64,000 nt of DNA, from contig NZ_ML133851.1 of assembly GCF_003994255.1 (NCBI RefSeq), positions 682,001-746,000 on the forward strand, given 5' to 3'. A model generated the notes under the pieces. That model did no database searches, had not been told where the DNA came from, and saw only the letters and a program-made list of their open reading frames with translations. This document shows positions 61,495 through 64,000 of the stretch, piece after piece (within the stretch, counting starts at the first letter, position 1; each line of letters opens with the position of its first letter). The DNA comes from Brachybacterium paraconglomeratum (lineage in GTDB: Bacteria > Actinomycetota > Actinomycetes > Actinomycetales > Dermabacteraceae). The translations under genes were made by a program, and so were the position numbers.

Positions 61495-63666
61495 ATGACC
61501 ACCACGACCGAGACCAAGAGCGGGGCCGGCCCGCGAGTGGCCCTGCAGAAGGTCGGCACATCACTGTCGAACATGGTGATGCCGAACATCCCGGCCCTGA
61601 TCGCGTGGGGCATCCTCACCGCGTTCTTCATCCCTGAGGGGTGGACCCCGAACGAGCCGCTCGCCGCGGCCGTCGGCCCGATGATCCACTACCTGCTGCC
61701 GCTGCTCATCGCGAACACGGGCGGCCGGATGGTCTACGAGGCGCGCGGCGCCGTGGTCGGCGTGATCGCGACGATGGGCGTCATCGCCGGCTCGGACTGG
61801 CTGATCGACCAGGAGAACGCCGCCGAGCTCGGGAAGTGGCTCGCCGCCGGCAATGCGGAGTCAGCCTTCGAGGCGCTCCCCCAGGTGCACATGTTCATCG
61901 GCGCGATGATCATGGCGCCGCTCGCGGCCTGGATCATGAAGAAGCTCGACCGGCTGTGGCAGGACCACATCCCCGCCGGCTTCGAGATGCTCGTGAACAT
62001 GTTCTCCGCCGGCATCGTCGGCTTCGCCCTGCTGGTGGCGGGCTTCTTCGGACTCGCGCCGCTGGTGAACGGCCTGATGTCCCTGCTGGCCAGCGGCGTG
62101 GCCGGACTCGTGAACGCGGGTCTGCTGCCGCTGGTCTCGCTCCTCATCGAGCCCGCGAAGGTCTTCTTCCTCAACAACGCCATCAACCACGGCGTGCTCA
62201 CGCCGCTGGGCATCTCGCAGGCCGCGACCGACGGCAAGTCCGTCCTCTTCCTGCTCGAGTCGAACCCCGGCCCCGGCGTCGGCATCCTGCTGGCCTACAC
62301 CGTCTTCGGCCGAGGGGCCGCGAGGGCCTCCGCCCCGGGCGCCGCGATCATCCAGTTCTTCGGCGGGATCCACGAGATCTACTTCCCCTACGTGCTCATG
62401 AAGCCGATCCTCATCCTCGCCGCGATCGGCGGCGGCATGACCGGTGTCGCGATCAACGTCGCCTTCGGCACCGGCCTGATCTCCGCCGCGGCGCCGGGCT
62501 CGATCATCGCCATCTTCGGCGTGGCCGCCCGCGACTCCTATCTCGGCATCGCCCTCGCCGTCCTGGGCGCGGCGACCGTCAGCTTCCTGCTCGCCGCGCT
62601 GTTCCTGAAGATCGGCAAGCAGGACGACGGCGACATCGCCGCCGCCACCGCCAAGATGGAGCAGATGAAGGGCAAGAAGTCCTCCGTCGCGGGCGCGCTC
62701 ACCGGCGCCGGCGCGGCGGGCGCGGGTGCGGCCGCCGCGACCGACGACTCCGGCCACACCGGCCCGATCAGGAAGATCGTCTTCGCCTGCGATGCGGGCA
62801 TGGGCTCCTCCGCCATGGGCGCGACCGTGCTGCGCAAGAAGGTGCGCGCGGCCGGCTTCGACGACGTCGAGGTCACGAACAAGGCCATCTCGAGCCTGAA
62901 CGACGAGTGGGACGTGGTGGTGACCCAGAAGGAGCTCACCGATCGCGCTCGCCAGCGCACCGGCTCGGCCGTGCACGTCAGCGTCGACCAGTTCATGAAC
63001 TCGCCCCGCTACGACGAGGTCGTCGAGCTCGTGGGCCAGCGCAACGATCCCGACGCGACGACCGGCGCCGGGGCTGACGGCGACACGGGTGCCGGGGCAG
63101 GCACCGCCGCGGCAGCCGGCGCCGGCACAGCCGCCGGAACCGGTGCGGCGACCGCCGCCGCGACCACCCCGTCGGCCGACGAGTCCCCGCGCGGCCGCCA
63201 CGCCGCACCCCGACCGGAGGACGAGACGGCGAAGGACACGATCCTCGCCCCCTCCAGCATCGTCCTGGACGGCACCGCCACCGACTCCGCCTCCGGCATC
63301 GACGAGGCCGGCGCCCTGCTGGTCGCCGCCGGCGCCGTGGACGAGGGCTACGTGAAGGCGATGCACGACCGCGAGGCGACAGTATCCACCTTCATGGGCA
63401 ACGGCCTGGCGATCCCGCACGGCACGAACGAGGCGAAGTCCTCGATCACCCGCTCGGCGATGTCCTTCGTGCGCTACCCGGGCGGGATCGACTGGAACGG
63501 CAACCCGACCACTTTCGTGATCGGCATCGCCGGGGTCGGCAACGAGCACCTCACCCTGCTCCAGAAGGTCGCGATGACCTTCTCCGATCCCGCCCAGGTC
63601 ACGCGCCTCGAGAACGCCACCACCACCGACGAGATCCTCGAGATCCTCGGGGACGAGAAGGAGTGA
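61495..63666 (+). CDS. mtlA: Mannitol-specific PTS enzyme IICBA
   Basis: A 723-residue PTS transporter that imports and phosphorylates mannitol to mannitol 1-phosphate. The IIC domain (about 1-380) has [15 protein letters not shown]; the IIB domain (about 420-515) has phospho-Cys432 in [14 protein letters not shown]; the IIA domain (about 575-723) has His642 in [15 protein letters not shown] 50-residue Ala/Gly/Thr-rich linker (about 520-575) joins B to A. The ATG follows GTGAGGATGGCTC. mtlD starts five bases after the stop, so the two genes form one operon. Confidence 0.95.
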   Translation: MTTTTETKSGAGPRVALQKVGTSLSNMVMPNIPALIAWGILTAFFIPEGWTPNEPLAAAVGPMIHYLLPLLIANTGGRMVYEARGAVVGVIATMGVIAGSDWLIDQENAAELGKWLAAGNAESAFEALPQVHMFIGAMIMAPLAAWIMKKLDRLWQDHIPAGFEMLVNMFSAGIVGFALLVAGFFGLAPLVNGLMSLLASGVAGLVNAGLLPLVSLLIEPAKVFFLNNAINHGVLTPLGISQAATDGKSVLFLLESNPGPGVGILLAYTVFGRGAARASAPGAAIIQFFGGIHEIYFPYVLMKPILILAAIGGGMTGVAINVAFGTGLISAAAPGSIIAIFGVAARDSYLGIALAVLGAATVSFLLAALFLKIGKQDDGDIAAATAKMEQMKGKKSSVAGALTGAGAAGAGAAAATDDSGHTGPIRKIVFACDAGMGSSAMGATVLRKKVRAAGFDDVEVTNKAISSLNDEWDVVVTQKELTDRARQRTGSAVHVSVDQFMNSPRYDEVVELVGQRNDPDATTGAGADGDTGAGAGTAAAAGAGTAAGTGAATAAATTPSADESPRGRHAAPRPEDETAKDTILAPSSIVLDGTATDSASGIDEAGALLVAAGAVDEGYVKAMHDREATVSTFMGNGLAIPHGTNEAKSSITRSAMSFVRYPGGIDWNGNPTTFVIGIAGVGNEHLTLLQKVAMTFSDPAQVTRLENATTTDEILEILGDEKE

Positions 63667-63671
63667 GCACC

Positions 63672-64000
63672 ATGAAGGCAGTGCACTTCGGTGCAGGGAA
63701 CATCGGCCGCGGCTTCGTGGGCCTGCTGCTGCACGAGGCCGGCTTCGAGGTGGTCTTCTCCGACGTGGCCGCCCCGCTGGTCGAGTCGCTGCAGGCGGCG
63801 GACTCGTACACGGTCCGGACCGTCGGCCAGGAACCGACCACGACGGTGGTCGACGGCTTCCGGGCGATCAACTCGAGCGAGGACCCGGAGGGCCTGGCCG
63901 AGGAGATCGCCTCGGCGGACATGGTCACCACCGCCGTCGGCGCCCGGATCCTGAGGTTCGTGGCCCCGAACATCGCCGCCGGCATCGCGGCCCGCCCCGC
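63672..64000 (+). CDS. mtlD: Mannitol-1-phosphate 5-dehydrogenase (partial, cut by window edge)
   Basis: The first 109 residues of MtlD, which oxidises mannitol 1-phosphate to fructose 6-phosphate with NAD+. The N-terminal dinucleotide-binding motif is [20 protein letters not shown], and the family segment [12 protein letters not shown] follows. The gene runs beyond base 64000. It follows mtlA by five bases, with GAAGGAGTGAGC as ribosome site. Confidence 0.95.
   Translation, partial: MKAVHFGAGNIGRGFVGLLLHEAGFEVVFSDVAAPLVESLQAADSYTVRTVGQEPTTTVVDGFRAINSSEDPEGLAEEIASADMVTTAVGARILRFVAPNIAAGIAARP

Overview
The window is chromosomal DNA from a very high-GC actinobacterium. Codon third positions are nearly all G or C. 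Genes start with ATG or GTG behind GGAGG-like ribosome sites, or with leaderless starts six or seven bases after a TANNNT box. The gene set and protein style resemble Brachybacterium or a close relative in Dermabacteraceae/Micrococcales; that placement is inference from remembered family resemblance, not from a search. No phage, transposon, plasmid or CRISPR region was seen. The window reads as core and semi-core metabolism with unusual regulatory DNA and one likely dead gene.

Layout. 1-11 kb: end of an unidentified gene, trehalose synthase, an LRV-like membrane protein, tRNA-Thr, a DsbA-like protein, a membrane Ser/Thr kinase, an AIM24 protein, and an ATP-grasp/alpha-E fusion with its transglutaminase partner. 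11-20 kb: formate/nitrite channel, FprA-type ferredoxin reductase, then a TetR-Ohr-DUF1304-quinone reductase group carrying the same operator at two promoters, an AlaA-like aminotransferase and an AbgT transporter. 20-27 kb: an alpha-galactosidase with a complete sugar ABC importer (two permeases and a Tat lipoprotein; the ATPase is not encoded here) and a convergent ROK regulator. 27-34 kb: small membrane proteins, a DUF47-PiT phosphate pair and phosphoglucomutase. 34-39 kb: a disordered acidic surface protein behind a duplicated promoter-like element, a low-molecular-weight tyrosine phosphatase, two GNATs and an App1-type phosphatase.

39-47 kb: PEP carboxylase, an ehuBCDA-type ectoine importer with a divergent GntR regulator, and tRNA-Ser. 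47-53 kb: a BCP peroxiredoxin, a two-TM potassium channel with RCK domains, a decayed gene, an HhH-DUF1801 protein, BioY, a lipase-maturation-factor-like protein and an M50-like metalloprotease homologue. 53-64 kb: a GH78 rhamnosidase, a cold-shock protein, divergent ligD/ku (non-homologous end joining), a small monooxygenase coupled to a TVP38 membrane protein that seems to start at CTG, and the start of the mannitol PTS operon (mtlA, mtlD cut by the window edge).

The strongest candidate for something not previously described is the TetR-centred oxidative or electrophile-stress regulon at 14.1-16.8 kb, with a TGGAA-N6-TTCCA operator placed identically on two -10 boxes. Next come back-to-back leaderless promoters that share two bases at 28.95 kb, the CTGA-coupled CTG start at 60.57 kb, and two structured intergenic regions (34.2-34.6 and 39.1 kb). 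No wholly new defence or mobile system was found.
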